Shown piece after piece: positions 36,741 to 48,639 of a DNA stretch of 64,000 nt. Below the pieces are notes generated by a model, which searched no databases, was not told the origin of the DNA, and saw only the letters and a list, made by a program, of their open reading frames with translations. The DNA is from Scolanthus callimorphus (Eukaryota > Cnidaria > Anthozoa > Actiniaria > Edwardsiidae), in NCBI GenBank assembly GCA_033964015.1, contig CM066913.1:24392790-24456789 (forward strand), in the 5' to 3' direction. Position 1 is the first letter of the stretch. Each line of letters starts with the position of its first letter. Both the position numbers and the translations under genes were made by a program.

Positions 36741-37285
36741 ATGAAGAGAAACTTATTCAATATGATTTGTTTTGAAATAAACATTAAAAACGATTCTAAC
36801 TAATGCATACATATGGGCAAAACTCCTAAAATTGACTGGGAAAGATATTACGCCAAGAACATCATCTACATAAAAACTTCATCGGCAAACGTCCGCGCCG
36901 CGGGTTAAAAAAAAACATTTCCCTCGATTAACGTAAGTTCGACGAAGAAGGGGCTGCAAGCAGTCTATCACTACATTACTATTATTATAACTTTGGAGAG
37001 CTTAGAATTTATGGCGACCATCAGAATGCTCTTTGACTCGCGCTAGCTCTAATATTAGGGCCCGGAAAATACGCCACGATGATCGCCAAAGTTATAATAA
37101 TAACTTTGCATTTTACATAAAACCCCTCAATGTTTCCATCCTGTTAATAGGAAGGAACTAGAAAATGTTCACGTCCTGCTTTGCTATTGCAGGGACGGCC
37201 AGGCTTGGGGGCTTTACGTACATTTCGTCAAGTTTCAAAGATTTTCATTATACTTAGCCCCGCCTTGCCATACAATCTTACAAAT
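36741..37285. other. no gene recognised
   Basis: Contains attataactttggagagc and its near inverse gccaaagttataataat (36,985-37,105), related to sequence near 690-715. No ORF. Confidence 0.45.
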
Positions 37286-37431
37286 CAGGGGCGGATCTAG
37301 GGTAGGGGTTGTGGAGGTCGCAACCCGCTATAAAAGTGATAGATTAGTAGTTATTTGAGCTCAGTACGGAACATCCAGTCCAACTTAGTGGTGCAAACCC
37401 CCCTCTGAGAAAAATCCTGGATCCGCCACTG
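37286..37431. mobile_element. 146-bp MITE with CAGGGGCGGATC termini (hAT-like)
   Basis: CAGGGGCGGATCTAGG at the left and CCTGGATCCGCCACTG at the right are inverse with a few mismatches. No clean 8-bp duplication. Confidence 0.72.
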
Positions 37432-37438
37432 CGAATGA

Positions 37439-37815
37439 GGCCTTGTCCACTAACGTGTTTTCAAAAGTATTCGTTTTCAAACTTTTCAAACAAGATTCGA
37501 TGCGTGTTAGTGTGGACGGGAGATTTAGCTCCAAAACGTTCAAAAAAAGCAATCAGGTTTTATTGATGTTGACGCGTGCAAGGATAGTATCAAAAAAGTG
37601 GTACAGTTGACGTCATCGCGTTTTCATTTTTATCCAGATTCGACCCTCCACACTAAAACGATATGTGTACGGATTCGTTTTTATTCACTTTCGAGAGCGT
37701 TTTCAAACTTATACGGACTCGATGAAAACTATCAGCGTGTTAGTGTGGACGGAAGGCCTAACCGTATCCAAACGTATACGGATTCAAACGAAAACGCGTT
37801 AGTGTGGACGGGGTC
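37439..37815. mobile_element. 377-bp MITE, GTCCACACTAACGCGTTTTC-type TIR
   Basis: Left ggccttgtccactaacgtgt and right cgcgttagtgtggacggggt are inverse; internal copies of cgtgttagtgtggacgg also occur near 37,503 and 37,735. TGA flanks both ends (37,436-37,438; 37,816-37,818), a possible short target duplication. Non-coding. Confidence 0.72.
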
Positions 37816-37993
37816 TGAGCCTCCCACTATTGGTCTCCTGTGGATTGATGTCTTGCTCGTGGTCTATCAGTGTTGTTTCTAGCGCCCTCTCTACGGTCTT
37901 GCGGATATAGACTTTGTCGCATTCTCTGCAAGGAATCCTGCAGACGACGGTCGCACGACATTCTAAACATCGCCCGATGAAGTCTATAAGCAC
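37799..37993 (-). pseudogene. GIY-YIG-like fragment, probable Penelope-like element remnant
   Basis: The frame reads VVCRIPCRECDKVYIRKT then ERALETTLIDHEQDI. This resembles the C-terminal GIY-YIG endonuclease of Penelope-like retroelements, where C-x-x-C-x-x-x-Y-I-G-x-T is followed by a helix with L-x-x-R-x-x-E-H. The Gly is Arg here, the stretch is short, and no reverse transcriptase lies beside it, so it is a dead fragment. The flank to 38,640 is GC-richer with overlapping frames I cannot assign. Confidence 0.55.
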
Positions 37994-38059
37994 TGGGAGA
38001 CGCAGCCGGCGCGTCGCAGCAAAACTGTTGAATACTATTGGGAGACAAAGTGTTCATTT

Positions 38060-39230
38060 ATACCACTTTAGTCCATTTTGTCATCATAAGATGGGCACCT
38101 TCAGCAAAGCTTCACGTCTTGCAGCCCAGTCTCCACGATACAGTATGTAGCCGGACTACTTGGACGACTCTGGATCCGCCGAGAAAGTGCAAGCTCGCCA
38201 GCATTTGGCGCCACAGTGGCACTCTTCAGGGCGCACCGGCACTGTTGATGGCGGGCCAGGACGGCCTGAGCCAGGCCCTGGCTCCCACAAGACAACATGG
38301 CTTGAGGAAATGACAGAAGCAGAGGCCCGCGAAACCGGAGCTCCACATGCCTGTTATCCATGGCAGGTCTCCATAAATGACGTCGTTGAATATGGTCCCG
38401 CCAGCTCAGATTTAGAAAAGTCTGTAGCATGGTCTTCGGCAAAGTCATGATCCATAGGCGCCTTGGATGGGTTTCTGCGTGGTGTTAGTCTCTGCCGCTG
38501 GCTTGGCTTTCCGGAACGTTTTTCCAGAACGCGATAACGAATAATGATCGGAACCAGCGCCCCCTTGATAACGCCTATCAAAATTCTATATCTATATAAC
38601 CTGTATATGGTCAGGGATGGAATGCTAAATCGATGCAAAAGCGCGCCATTACTGCTATTCGTGTTAAACAGAGCTGAATATTATTGTTGTATTTCTTATT
38701 AAAAGAGGGCTGGCTTACAAAAGCCCATCAATAAAGAGATTGGATTGCGCGGCGGCTTTCTTTCGATTTCTTAGGCACAAGCTTTCGGATAAACCTCAGG
38801 AACTATATGACAAACAAAGCGTGATGCAAGTTTTCTCTTGCAATCAAGCTGAGAAACTATAATCGAAGGAAGAGAAATGCATTAGTTAGAATCGTTTCTT
38901 AGACTCTATTATATAGAGCGGTTTTCATATGACTGTAGTGAAACGAATCGCACTAAGCAATTGCACCAATTCTAATGAATAAAATATATAAGAATAATTA
39001 CAAAGTAATTGCGAATTACTCACGACAGTCATCTGAAATCCACTATTACAATCATCTTGAAGTTTATTTTCATTTTGAGCCTTTTTCTGGTCATTTCGGA
39101 CGATTTATTAAAAACATAGGCCCGCTAACGCGAACGGGAAGCTATTTGCGATTGCCATGAGACATTGTACTCCCCCCTCCAACCAAAATTCCTGGTTACG
39201 CTTCTGTATACGTACTTCGGTCTATTTAAC
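38060..39230. other. no gene recognised
   Basis: Overlapping frames at 38,101-38,448 (minus) and 38,160-38,450 (plus) share no known motif. 38,930-39,040 is the inverse copy of the repeat at 34,436-34,545. Confidence 0.4.
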
Positions 39231-39234
39231 AATT

Positions 39235-39360
39235 CAGGGGCGTAGCCAGGTGGGGCCAGGGGGGGCCCGCCCCCCCCCCCCTTTCTCGGGAGATTTCCAT
39301 ACATTTACTGTATTTGCTGGAGGAAATTTGAACATTTTCGTCCCATGTTTTCACTATCCG

Positions 39361-39440
<80 letters not shown>

Positions 39441-39469
39441 ACCTTCAGAAATTCCTGGCTACGCCACTG
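39235..39469. mobile_element. 235-bp MITE (CAGGGGCGTAGCCAGG ends) enclosing poly-C
   Basis: CAGGGGCGTAGCCAGG and CCTGGCTACGCCACTG are near-perfect inverse ends. CAATT lies directly outside both (39,230-39,234 and 39,470-39,474). The right CAATT is also the first five bases of the next element, so this MITE probably entered that element's terminus. Confidence 0.75.
39361..39440. repeat. 80-base poly-C tract
   Basis: Eighty uninterrupted C. The minus strand is G80, able to form quadruplexes. Length should be treated as uncertain, since such runs are hard to sequence and assemble. Confidence 0.95.
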
Positions 39470-39793
39470 CAATTAGACCTCGAGGCCGAATGTGCTATGA
39501 TGAATATAGCCTCCTCCGCAGGCATCTCCGTGTGATTTCCGTGTGCTTTGCATCGTTTTGCATCGCTTCGTTGGCGGTTTGGCAGAGCGGAACCTGAGAA
39601 CGAGTTCAAACCCTTTCACGGCCTTTCACGATCACACCACCGGAAGTCCAACCAAGCGCGTCGAAGAAGGCTCGAAATAGGTGTTTCAAAACACAACGAG
39701 ACGCCTGCGGAGGAGGCTATGATGAATAGACCATGAGGCCAAGGCAGAATGGTCTATTGATATCATAGCACATGAGGACGAGAGGTCTAATTG
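39470..39793. mobile_element. MITE with CAATTAGACCTC termini
   Basis: Begins caattagacctcgaggccga then tgtgctatgatg, and ends catagcacatgaggacgag then aggtctaattg. A second internal inverted pair (gcctcctccgcaggc / gcctgcggaggaggc) gives a nested hairpin. No ORF. Confidence 0.75.
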
Positions 39794-39796
39794 TTT

Positions 39797-39982
39797 TAGT
39801 ATAAACCAACTAGTTGGTCGGTTTTGGTAATGAATTCGATTATTTTATGTTGAAAAAATCAAGTTTTCTTGCAAAGAAAGGTGGTGGTTTTGCCAGGTAC
39901 GGTCTATCACTAATAGACCATTAGTAGCTCAGCCAATCAGAATGCAGGATTTGTAATAGACCATTAGTTGGTTTATACTAAT
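39797..39982. mobile_element. ~186-bp foldback MITE (TTAGTATAAACCAACTA)
   Basis: ttagtataaaccaactagtt at the left mirrors attagttggtttatactaat at the right; gaccattagtagctcag and related strings are inside. No ORF. Confidence 0.75.
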
Positions 39983-40009
39983 TTCCTTTATATCTCGGTC
40001 CGAGCCATC

Positions 40010-40145
40010 GGTCCGTTGAGAAGTGGCGAATAGCTCAATCTGCAGAGGGCCGGGGGAAAACAAATCAAACCGGGTCGACCGAGGTTCGACTCCCGGTATC
40101 GGCAATTTTTTTTCTTTTTCTCCCTTCAATTTTTTTTCTAGCATT
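40010..40145 (+). repeat. tRNA-like SINE or tRNA pseudogene
   Basis: An A-box-like TAGCTCAATCTG (40,030) and a B-box GGTTCGACTCC (40,082) lie about 50 bases apart, followed by T-rich stretches that could stop RNA polymerase III. The T-arm pairs 4 of 5 bases (CCGAG/CCCGG around GTTCGACT). The acceptor stem does not close well, so it is not a functional tRNA as written. Confidence 0.5.
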
Positions 40146-40784
40146 ATTGAATCAACATAAGAAAGTAAGCCACTTAAAACTGCAAAACAATTGCAAAAAT
40201 AAATAAATAAATTTGCGATTCACAAAGACCGAATTGATCGATTGCCTTGCGAAGTCCGATCACGCCAACGAAGCCCCAAGCAAGTTTCTGAGAGGGCAGA
40301 AGTTGGGTGATTTCTATCCCACTGTTGTGTGAGTAATAAGATTCTCGTGCGGTATTGTTTTTCACAAAGAAATCGGTCGAATATTGTGCGAATTCTTACA
40401 TTTTCAACACTTCAGTGAGCTTTAATAACTTCAAATTATTGTAAAGAAGCCGCAAAGTGAAGTTGGCTACTGCGAGAGACAGTAAGGACAGTTATCGTTG
40501 AGACTCAAAGCTTTTCTCAAAGCTCAAAGCTTTTCTCGAGTTTGGAGAATACATCGACTCATTGGCAAATCCATGATCAAGGGTTCAAAGGTCGTTGCCT
40601 GGACTTGAAAAGCAGTAAAATCAGTGGCAACCGCCACGCAACCGCCACTCCCCCTGTCTGTTGCAAAGTCATAAAAGTCAACTGGAAAGGGTCCTATTCC
40701 AAACACACTGCAGCACGCACATGAAACAAGCACTAATAACTAATAAGCAGGGAGGGGAGGGTTGTTAGTGCAAATAGCTTCAAA

Positions 40785-41440
40785 AACGTTGAAAATCCAA
40801 GATGGCGGATCCAAGATGGCCGCCAAAAAAAATTAAAATTCCTTTTTGACGCCATTTCTTTTGAACATATGTCCAAATACAATTTTATGACACAGAATAG
40901 ACTTCTTATTGTAATCAGTTTATGTTTTATGCAATACCAGATTAATTTGATATATTTTCGCACTCATTTTAATAACATCAGGCTCGGGTACCCTGTGGTT
41001 TTAGAGGATGTTCAAAAAGTCGCCATAGCAGCTGTCGGTGCAAGTCGCAAAATTGCCGACAACATTTTTTGAGTTCCTTAAGGTCCCCTTGACACTTCTA
41101 GATAGGTGGCTTGTTGTCTTCAAAAAAAGCCCACGGGATTACAGATGCTCCCTGACTAAAACGCGGTTTTTATTTTAAAAATATTATCAAGTTATACGTC
41201 ACGCAGAAAGCATCCATTTTCCGCGTTTTAGTCATAAATAGGGTCAGGTTGAGTTCTATGTAGTTTTGTTTTCATCGTGAAGCTTCTAAAATTGCTATAA
41301 TAACGCTAAATAAATCGATACTCGGCTCACGCGTACAACCGCCAATAATGTATTTATTATGAGACATTGCGGCTGTCAATTTGCATCTTTGCATCTTTTG
41401 CATCTTTGCATATCTGCATCTTGCATCTTGAAATAGTGCA
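40785..41440 (-). repeat. inverse diverged copy of the 28.4-30.1 kb repeat family
   Basis: Shared blocks on the opposite strand: aagatggccgccaaaaaa, atatgtccaaatacaatttt, ttgtaatcagtttatg, gtcgccatagcagctgtcgg, tagataggtggcttgttgtc, atgaga­cattgcggctgtc-type end. Lacks the foldback unit. The tgcatcttgcatcttgaaat end carries the empty ACTATT site. Confidence 0.75.
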
Positions 41441-41481
41441 AGCCCTCGCCAAGTGGAATCAGGCTCGGCCTTGGCAACCCC

Positions 41482-44211
41482 AGGGTCTTCTCGGTCGTTT
41501 TGAAAATGGTAGTAGAGTCTGTTAAGGGAAAAAAATAGGTCGGATCGTGCACTTGTGCGTAAAGGCGTCAAATTTGGACCAAATGTTCCTTAGATGAAAT
41601 AAATCAGTTTTCGGGAGGGGTGCCATCATTTCGACCAAAGGGGGGTAGGGTAGGGGCAATTTTGTCTATTTCCTAATTTCCCAATATTTCCTTGGTATTA
41701 ATAGGTTATAGATAAGCAAGACCATGACAATTCTTCCTGTATGGTGCCCTTCACATTGGACTAGGTGGGGGTGCAACAAATGTCCGGCAAGGGGGGGAAG
41801 GGGGAGTTTCGGGTCACATTTTCGTGCTACCCCCAGAGATCATGATTTCATCGCACAATCACAAAATTCGACCTAAATATTCCTTAGGTAACATTTAACA
41901 GTTTTCGGAAGGGGTGCCACAATTTCGGCCCAATGGGGGGAGGGTAGGGAGAATTTTGTCCATCACCTGATTTACCCTATATTTCAGTGGTATTAAAGAG
42001 TTATCAATAAACAAATCCACGGTAATTATTCATGAATGGTCCCCTTCATATTTGACTAGATGGGGTGCTACAAACATTTGAATAGGGGGAGGGGTGAGTA
42101 ATGGATGAAATCTACATGCTATGCGCTTTTTAATTTCAATTTGATTGTACAGTCACCAAATCAGACATGAATGTTCCTTAGGCAACATCTAACAGTTTTC
42201 GAAAGGGGTGCCACAATTTCGGCCTAAGAGGGGGAGGGTAGTGACAATTTTGGACTTTACCTGATTATCCCTATATTTCAGCGGTATTAAAGAGTTATTG
42301 ATAAACAACACCATGTCGATTCTTCATGAATGGTCCCCTGCACATTTGACTAGATGGGGGTGCTACAAACATTTGTCGAGGGGGAGAGGCGGGTGATGGG
42401 TGAAATTTACATGTTATGCTCTTTTTAGTTGCAATTTCATTGCACAGTCACCAAATCTGATACGAATGTTCCTTAGGCAACATCTAACAGTTTTCAAAAG
42501 GGGTGCCACAATTTCGGCCTAAGGGGGGAGGGTAGGGACAATTTTGGACTTTACCTGATTAACCCTATATTTCAGAGGTATTAAAGAGTTATTGATAAAG
42601 AAAGCATGATAATTCTTCTTGAATGGTCCCTTTCACATTTGATTAGATGAGGGTGCTACAAACATTTGTTGAGGGGGAGAGGCGGGTTACGGGTGAAATT
42701 TACATGTTACATTGTTTTTTATTATAATTTGATTGTACAGTCACCAAATCCGACATGAATATTCCCTTAGGCAACATCTATTAGTTTTAGAAAGGGGTGC
42801 TACAATTTTGGCCCAAGAGGGGAGGGGAGGGACAATTTTGCCCATTGTGATTATCCTTACTTTTATTAAAAGTATCAAAGAGTTATCTATAAACAACAGC
42901 ATAATAGTTAGAACGATTCTCTTCGCATTGGCTAGATTGGATGCAGAGTATCGATTACTCTTTGATACCTCTGAAATATAGGGATAATCAGGTAAGGTAC
43001 AAAATTGTCCCTACCCTCCCCCCTTGGGCCGAAATTGTGGCCCCCTTTCCATAAACTGTGAGATACTGCCTAAGGAACATTCATGTCGGATTTGGTGACT
43101 GTACAATCAAATTGAAATTAAAAAGCGCATAGCATGTAAATTTCACCCATAACCCGCCTCTCCCCCGCGACAAATGTTTGTAGCACCCCCATCTAGTCAA
43201 ATGTGAAGGGAATCATTCATGAAGAATCGACATGGTGTTGTTTATCAATAACTCTTTAATACCGCTGAACTATAGGGATAATCAGGTAAAGTACAAAATT
43301 GTCCCTACCCTCCCCCCTTGGCCCGAAATTGTGGCACCCCTCCCAAAAACTGTTGGATGTTGCCTAAGGAACATTCATGTCGGATTTGGTGACTGTACAA
43401 TCAAATTGAAATTAAAAAGCGCATAGCATGTAAATTTCATCCATTACTCACGCCTCCCCATTTTCAAATGTTTGTAGCACCCCATCTAGTCAAATATGAA
43501 GGGGACCATTCATGAAGAATTACCGTGGATTTGTTTATTGATAACTCTTTAATACCACTGTAATATAGGGAAAATCAGGTGATGGACAACATTCTCCCTA
43601 CCCTCCCCCCATTGGGCCGAAATTGTGGCACCCCTTCCGAAAACTGTTAAATGTTTCCTAAGGAACATTTATGTCGAATTTTGTGATTGTACGATGAAAT
43701 CATGATCTCCGAGGGTAGCACGAAAATGTGACCCGAAACTCCCCCTTCCCCCCCTTGCCGGACTTTTGTTGCACCCCCACCTAGTCCAATGTGAAGGGCA
43801 CCATACAGGAAGAATTGTCATGGTCTTGTTTATCTATAACCCTTTAATACCAAGGAAATATTGGGAAATTAGGAAAGAGACAAAATTGCCCCTACCCTAC
43901 CCCCCTTTGGTCGAAATGATGGCACCCCTCCCGAAAACTGATTTATTTCACCTAAGGAACATTTGGTCCAAATTTGACGCCTTTACGCACAAGTGCACGA
44001 TCCGACCTATTTTTCCCTTAACAGACTCTACTATGGCGGTTAGCTCGGGAGAAGACCCTGGGGGAAGCTGAGTCACATGACCATCTCGAAACAAAGGACA
44101 AACTTCGTTCCCATGTTTTCAAACAGTGGTCATGCGTGGTCATGTGACTCAGCCTCCCCCAGGGTCTTCTCCCGAGTCAACCGCCATTCTGAAAAACGAC
44201 CGAGAAGACCC
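41482..44211. repeat. 2.7-kb inverted tandem array (giant foldback)
   Basis: Outer ends gggtcttctcggtcgttttg and aacgaccgagaagaccc are inverse. The left arm holds five ~294-bp units (landmark ggggtgcc at 41,617, 41,911, 42,205, 42,500, 42,794). The right arm holds four units in inverse orientation (ggcaccc-type at about 43,039, 43,333, 43,627, 43,921). The centre is near 42,960 (tctttgatacctctgaaata). Each unit contains cagtcaccaaat-cgac-tgaa and G-rich agggtagggacaattttg. No coding domain; small open frames are by-products. Confidence 0.92.
44035..44185. mobile_element. 151-bp nested foldback MITE
   Basis: ggcggttagctcgggagaag at the left mirrors cttctcccgagtcaaccgcc at the right, arms ~49 bp including tgagtcacatgacca. 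AT lies on both sides. The matching place in the other arm of the array (tgaaaatggtagtagagtc, near 41,500) lacks it, so it inserted after the inverted array formed. Confidence 0.85.
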
Positions 44212-44577
44212 GGGCAAGAAAGTTCCCGTTGAAATGTGTCGTTTCCTAAAATGTCCTTATATGGAAGTTTCTACTTACCATATTTGGAAGTCCAGATCTT
44301 TTCCTAGCTTATTTCGTGCCCTAAATTGTCAAAAAGTTCGCCAAAACTTGCAGGTTTTGGAGAAAATCGCTGTTCTTGCCCCAGGAGCCCGGAAATTCAA
44401 ACACAGGTAGCCCACATCACGGACGGGTTGGCATTGACAAAAACGACACATTTATCTTGATATGATTCCACTTGGAGACATTGGCTATTCTGGAAATCAC
44501 AAAAACCGAATTCAATAACTGTTTTATTATACATTGATTCAGTAAAAATACTTTTTTCTGTCAAGCAATTTCTTTTA

Positions 44578-45107
44578 GGGGTTGACCATTAGAAGTTGGG
44601 GGAGGGGGGCTGGCAATTCCCCAAAAAAAATTCGCGCAAGGCCAATCCTTCCAAAAAACAAATCTTGCAGAGATTCAAGCTAGGAAATAAAAATCCTACA
44701 AAGACATGGCTTTGGTTCTCATTAGAAATATGTCTTAAGTAGTTATTCCAGCAAGTTCTCTTTCGCATTTTTCTACTTCACTTAATCCGCATTAAAAATA
44801 CCATCAAATATATAGTCGGTGAGAACTCACGCACCGAAGACACTACCCTCGCGCCGTTTACAAGAACAAGTGTATCTTGGCGAGTAAAAAACAAACTCTC
44901 CCAAAAAACACTATGTTCGAAAGAAGAACACTTAGGTAAGCGTGAGTTCGACGTTACAAGTATAGAAATTCGTCATGTGGACCGCTTCACACAAATGAAT
45001 AATAATAATTTCATAATTTGCGGCATCAATAATAAAACCTACAGGCATTTTTACTATACACCAAAAAAATATTGCCATCCCCCCTGCCCCAATTTCTAAT
45101 GGTCCAC
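44578..45107. mobile_element. 530-bp MITE, GTTGACCATTAGAA TIR
   Basis: ggttgaccattagaagttgg, gggggctggcaa at the left mirrors ttgccatcccccctgcccca, tttctaatggtccacc at the right (~36 bp, several mismatches). Interior AT-rich, with no domain. Confidence 0.72.
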
Positions 45108-45109
45108 CA

Positions 45110-46140
45110 GTCCCATGATGCATTGCGCGCGCAGGATTAAGAATCAGCTAGCTGATTCTTCAAGACCCTCAAAGTGTGTGATTCCCAAAGTAAAGCGCGC
45201 GTTTTTAGCCAATCAGAATCGAGACAGTGAGCACAATGTATAATAACAAGCGTCGTTTTGCGGCAAAATGCTTATAAGGGGATTGGGGCGAGTCGCGCGG
45301 GTTCCCTGTGGATGCTTAGAATAGATCTGGCCTGGCTGCTTAGCTAGGATGAATCGAAAAATCGAGTCGCTGAGGCCTAGTACTTTACAACATGTGGAGA
45401 TTCGGTACTTGGTATGCGCTTGCTGGTCACCGAACAAATCGCTGGCTCGTAAAACGAGAAACCGCTGAAATGTTTTTCGTTTGCGGGCGACGAAATGACG
45501 CTAACGCTGTCCACCTTCGCGGAATTTTTCTGCTCGTAATTTATATCCAGCAGTAGGCAAACAGTGCACCTAATTCGGAGTGTGCTCCGCGTTGTCAGTT
45601 TTATGAAGATTTCAATCGTCAGAAGATAAACACACTATCTTTTTATTCATAAGTTTTTAATTACAAACTCTTAAAACGAAGGTTAAATACAACGAGCCCA
45701 ATTATTATGATAGAGTGGAGATAAGGAATTAACCTTGTGTGAAAGCTAACGTGCTAAAGAAATGGTCTTATCTATGATATTAGATAAGTTTGAAAATTCG
45801 TTATCGCGCAAATTATTATATGCAATTTAGCTTCCTGGAAAGAAAAAAACTGAAATTCAAGTCGACCATCCAAAGAGGCATCTACGGCAAGCAACTTCAT
45901 TAGAGAAGGAGAGACTGGAGGACAGAAGACAGCTAAAAAAAATACTGTTTTTAAATACTGTTTCGTTGTTTTGTCTGCAGCATAAAGATACAAACAAACA
46001 AACATAAGAATCAAAATATTTTTGTGATAAAATGTGGTCAGGTAAATTAGAGGAGGAAAGAACTAGGATATTGAATACAACATGAATTGTAAACAAAATG
46101 TGTAGCCGGATTTGCGGGTTTACCCCCGTGTAAGAACCAT
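45110..46140. other. no gene recognised
   Basis: Frames at 45,213-45,437, 45,772-46,014 and 45,857-46,243 (minus) have no domain. A gattcttaatcctgcgcg-type and agctagctgattctt palindrome near 45,145 is short. Confidence 0.4.
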
Positions 46141-46143
46141 TTA

Positions 46144-46910
46144 GTCCGGTCAAATTAGCCCGAAAAAAACCCCGAACCTGGAAAAAATTGCAACATGGGA
46201 AATTTTGGGTACTTATTGTTAAAAACATATGTAGGAATAACATATCGAAATTTCGTAGAAATCCGGCCGGGGGAAGTTGGTTATATTTTTGGTTTTACCG
46301 GCGACGTCAAGGGCGCCTTTTGTTTTCGGCGGCACATACACACCGAAAACACAGAAACAGGGAGAATGTTATAGACTGTACAGATGAAACCGGGGAAGAT
46401 TTAACAAGGTTTTTCGGTTGAAACAAATAATTTCTGAGCGATGAGTTACGGCTATGAACAGTTTATTTCTTTTATTTCTTTTAGCGTATAATATTCGAAC
46501 TTTAGTGTATCACCACGCGGGAAATACAAGGATCATATGGGATTTGTCAAAACGCAGGATTATTTAGTTATTATTTTGCAGAAGTGGTTATAAACAAACA
46601 CAAAATTCACATCTATGCAATCAAATTATGCAGTAGAAATAAATTGCTCGATATCTCGTTTAATATCACACCGAGTTACGGCCCTACAGTCCATAGCCCG
46701 CATTCGAATTGTTCGCTTTCATTGTCTAAGTGCCACCGAAAACAACGGGCTTTCCTTCGTGCAGACGGAAAACCCCAAATTTAACCAACTTCCCCCGAAC
46801 GGATTTTCACAAAATTTGGACACGTATTTCTCACATATGTTCCTGAGAATTTGCTGTATAAAAATCCCATGTTGCAATTTTTTCCAGGTTAAACGCTAAA
46901 TTGACCGGAC
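46144..46910. mobile_element. 767-bp foldback element, TA flanks
   Basis: gtccggtcaaattagcccg at the left mirrors gctaaattgaccggac at the right. Symmetry continues inward for ~200 bp (aacctggaaaaaattgcaac / gttgcaattttttccaggtt; gggggaagttggtt / aaccaacttccccc). TA lies on both sides. Non-coding. Confidence 0.82.
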
Positions 46911-47136
46911 TAATTCCCAGAGGACATCATTGTTGTGTTCAGTTATTTCATCGTGATTCGTTCTAGTAAACAAAAGATGCTTTGTGACGCAACTCATGAA
47001 CAATAATACACAGTCCGTGTAGCAAGATTTGTAGAGATCATGGTAAAAAAAAATATGCCAATTAACTTTGACAGAAGCATAAGAAATTAGTATAATCATC
47101 ATTTTTATTGGCAAATTTTGACACAATTAAGTTAGA

Positions 47137-47220
47137 GTTAATTACCGAGATTCGAGGCAAAAACCGCGGGATGGCCCGCGGGATGTATTGGGGTTATTGC
47201 CGAGAATCGAGGTAATTAAC
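47137..47220. repeat. small foldback with GTTAATTACC ends
   Basis: GTTAATTACC at 47,137 mirrors GGTAATTAAC at the right end; a second hairpin CCGCGGGATGGCCCGCGG sits inside. The rest of 46,913-48,270 has no recognised gene. Confidence 0.65.
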
Positions 47221-48271
47221 GGACTTAGTTTACAGTTGACAAGGTTTTCAGAAAACAGGTACAAATGAAATGCATTCTTCTCATTGAATTGAACAGTTTT
47301 GAAAAGGAGTACAGTTTACAATTGAAAAAGATAGCGGATTCCAATAGGAACTATTGTTAGTTATTTAGCTGCTTTCATAGAAGTGGGTTCCCCAGAGAAA
47401 CTTATTGCAATTAATTTTTACCATACACAATAAAGTTGTGATGCTGAAGAAAATGAATGACACTTTTATTCAACCATGATTGAGACAAAGGTTTCCAAAC
47501 ACGAATTACGTCTTTTGTTTTCGTACAACAGCCAGTCCAATCAATCAAGCGGCCTTTTGTAAAAGCGCAACTCATTAAAGCGCTGTTATTTTGGTCGGTA
47601 CGTAGCTGCTTAAAGCTCCTCTCTGGTTGGATAATACAACAATACCATATACCTCAACACAAAGAACGAGGATAATAGACTAGAGACAAAAGAACTCCTT
47701 TGTAGAACGAAAATAATAGAGACAAAAGCAACTACGTCCTCACTGGTTATTTTCGTTTGTACCACGCCCTGACAGCTACAGCTACTACAGCTCAATTTGC
47801 ATAACGTTGTGAAGCTGATTCAAGTTGGCGAAACTGAAGGCAAGTTTCAGGTATTTTGCGCTCGTTGGTTGCTCTACGATTAGATATGCAATTAACCTGG
47901 GCATGATTTTATCTGTATTTACAGGTTTACTTAAACACACTCTATGGCAAGGAGACCAAGCAAGTAGACTGGACAAACGCTTCTCAAATGGTTCAAGTGA
48001 AGGCGTTCTCGGAAATCGTGTTTTATGGCGTTCAACGGGATTCGCATAAAGGATAATCAGGAGCAAATATTGGTTATAGACAGATAGTCAGTATAGATGC
48101 ATAAACTGAGATTGTTGGATGTTTTATTCTCGGGGTAAGTGTATGGATTTGAATTCACTAGTTAAATGTTTGGGTTGATAATCGAATTAGTCATTGTGAA
48201 AGAGGCACTGTCATGCTTTATCATGGGTTGTTTTCACACCTCCGTGATGTTTGCGCATAACAAGTATTAAA

Positions 48272-48299
48272 TATTATTATTATTATTATTATTATTATT
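48272..48299. repeat. (ATT)n microsatellite
   Basis: About nine ATT units directly at the border of the next foldback element. Confidence 0.9.
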
Positions 48300-48632
48300 A
48301 AATTAGTGAGCTTGAGGGCTGTTTTAGGACAGAAATATAAGAGAATTTGTATAGTGTTTTCGAGGGGTAAAATTTATACAAATGGGCAATATTTTTACAC
48401 TCACTTGTTTGTTGTCTCTTTGGGATCTCTCCTGAGGGAGTCGCTGAGGATATCTCGTGGAAGAGTAAATAGAATGGCTCCATACTTCTCAGGAGAGATC
48501 CCAAAGAGACAACAAACAAGTGAGTGTAAAAATGTTTTATAAATTTTCACACTGAATTTTACCTCTCAAAAACACTATACAAATTCTCTTATATTTCTGT
48601 CCTAAAACAGCCCTCCAAGCTGTCTAATTTAA
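48300..48632. mobile_element. 333-bp foldback MITE, ~135-bp arms
   Basis: ttaaattag...gggctgttttaggacagaa mirrors ttctgtcctaaaacagccct...ctaatttaa. Arms include aagagaatttgtatagtgtt and ctcacttgtttgttgtctct with a few indels. Ends compatible with a TTAA or TA target. Non-coding. Confidence 0.85.
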
Positions 48633-48639
48633 CATTATC

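Noticed and set aside
38101..38450. Overlapping frames of ~100 codons on both strands
   Set aside because: No motif recognised; GC-rich sequence alone explains the openness.
39157..39597. 146-codon frame with a long proline run
   Set aside because: The proline run is simply poly-C translated; the flanks are MITE ends.
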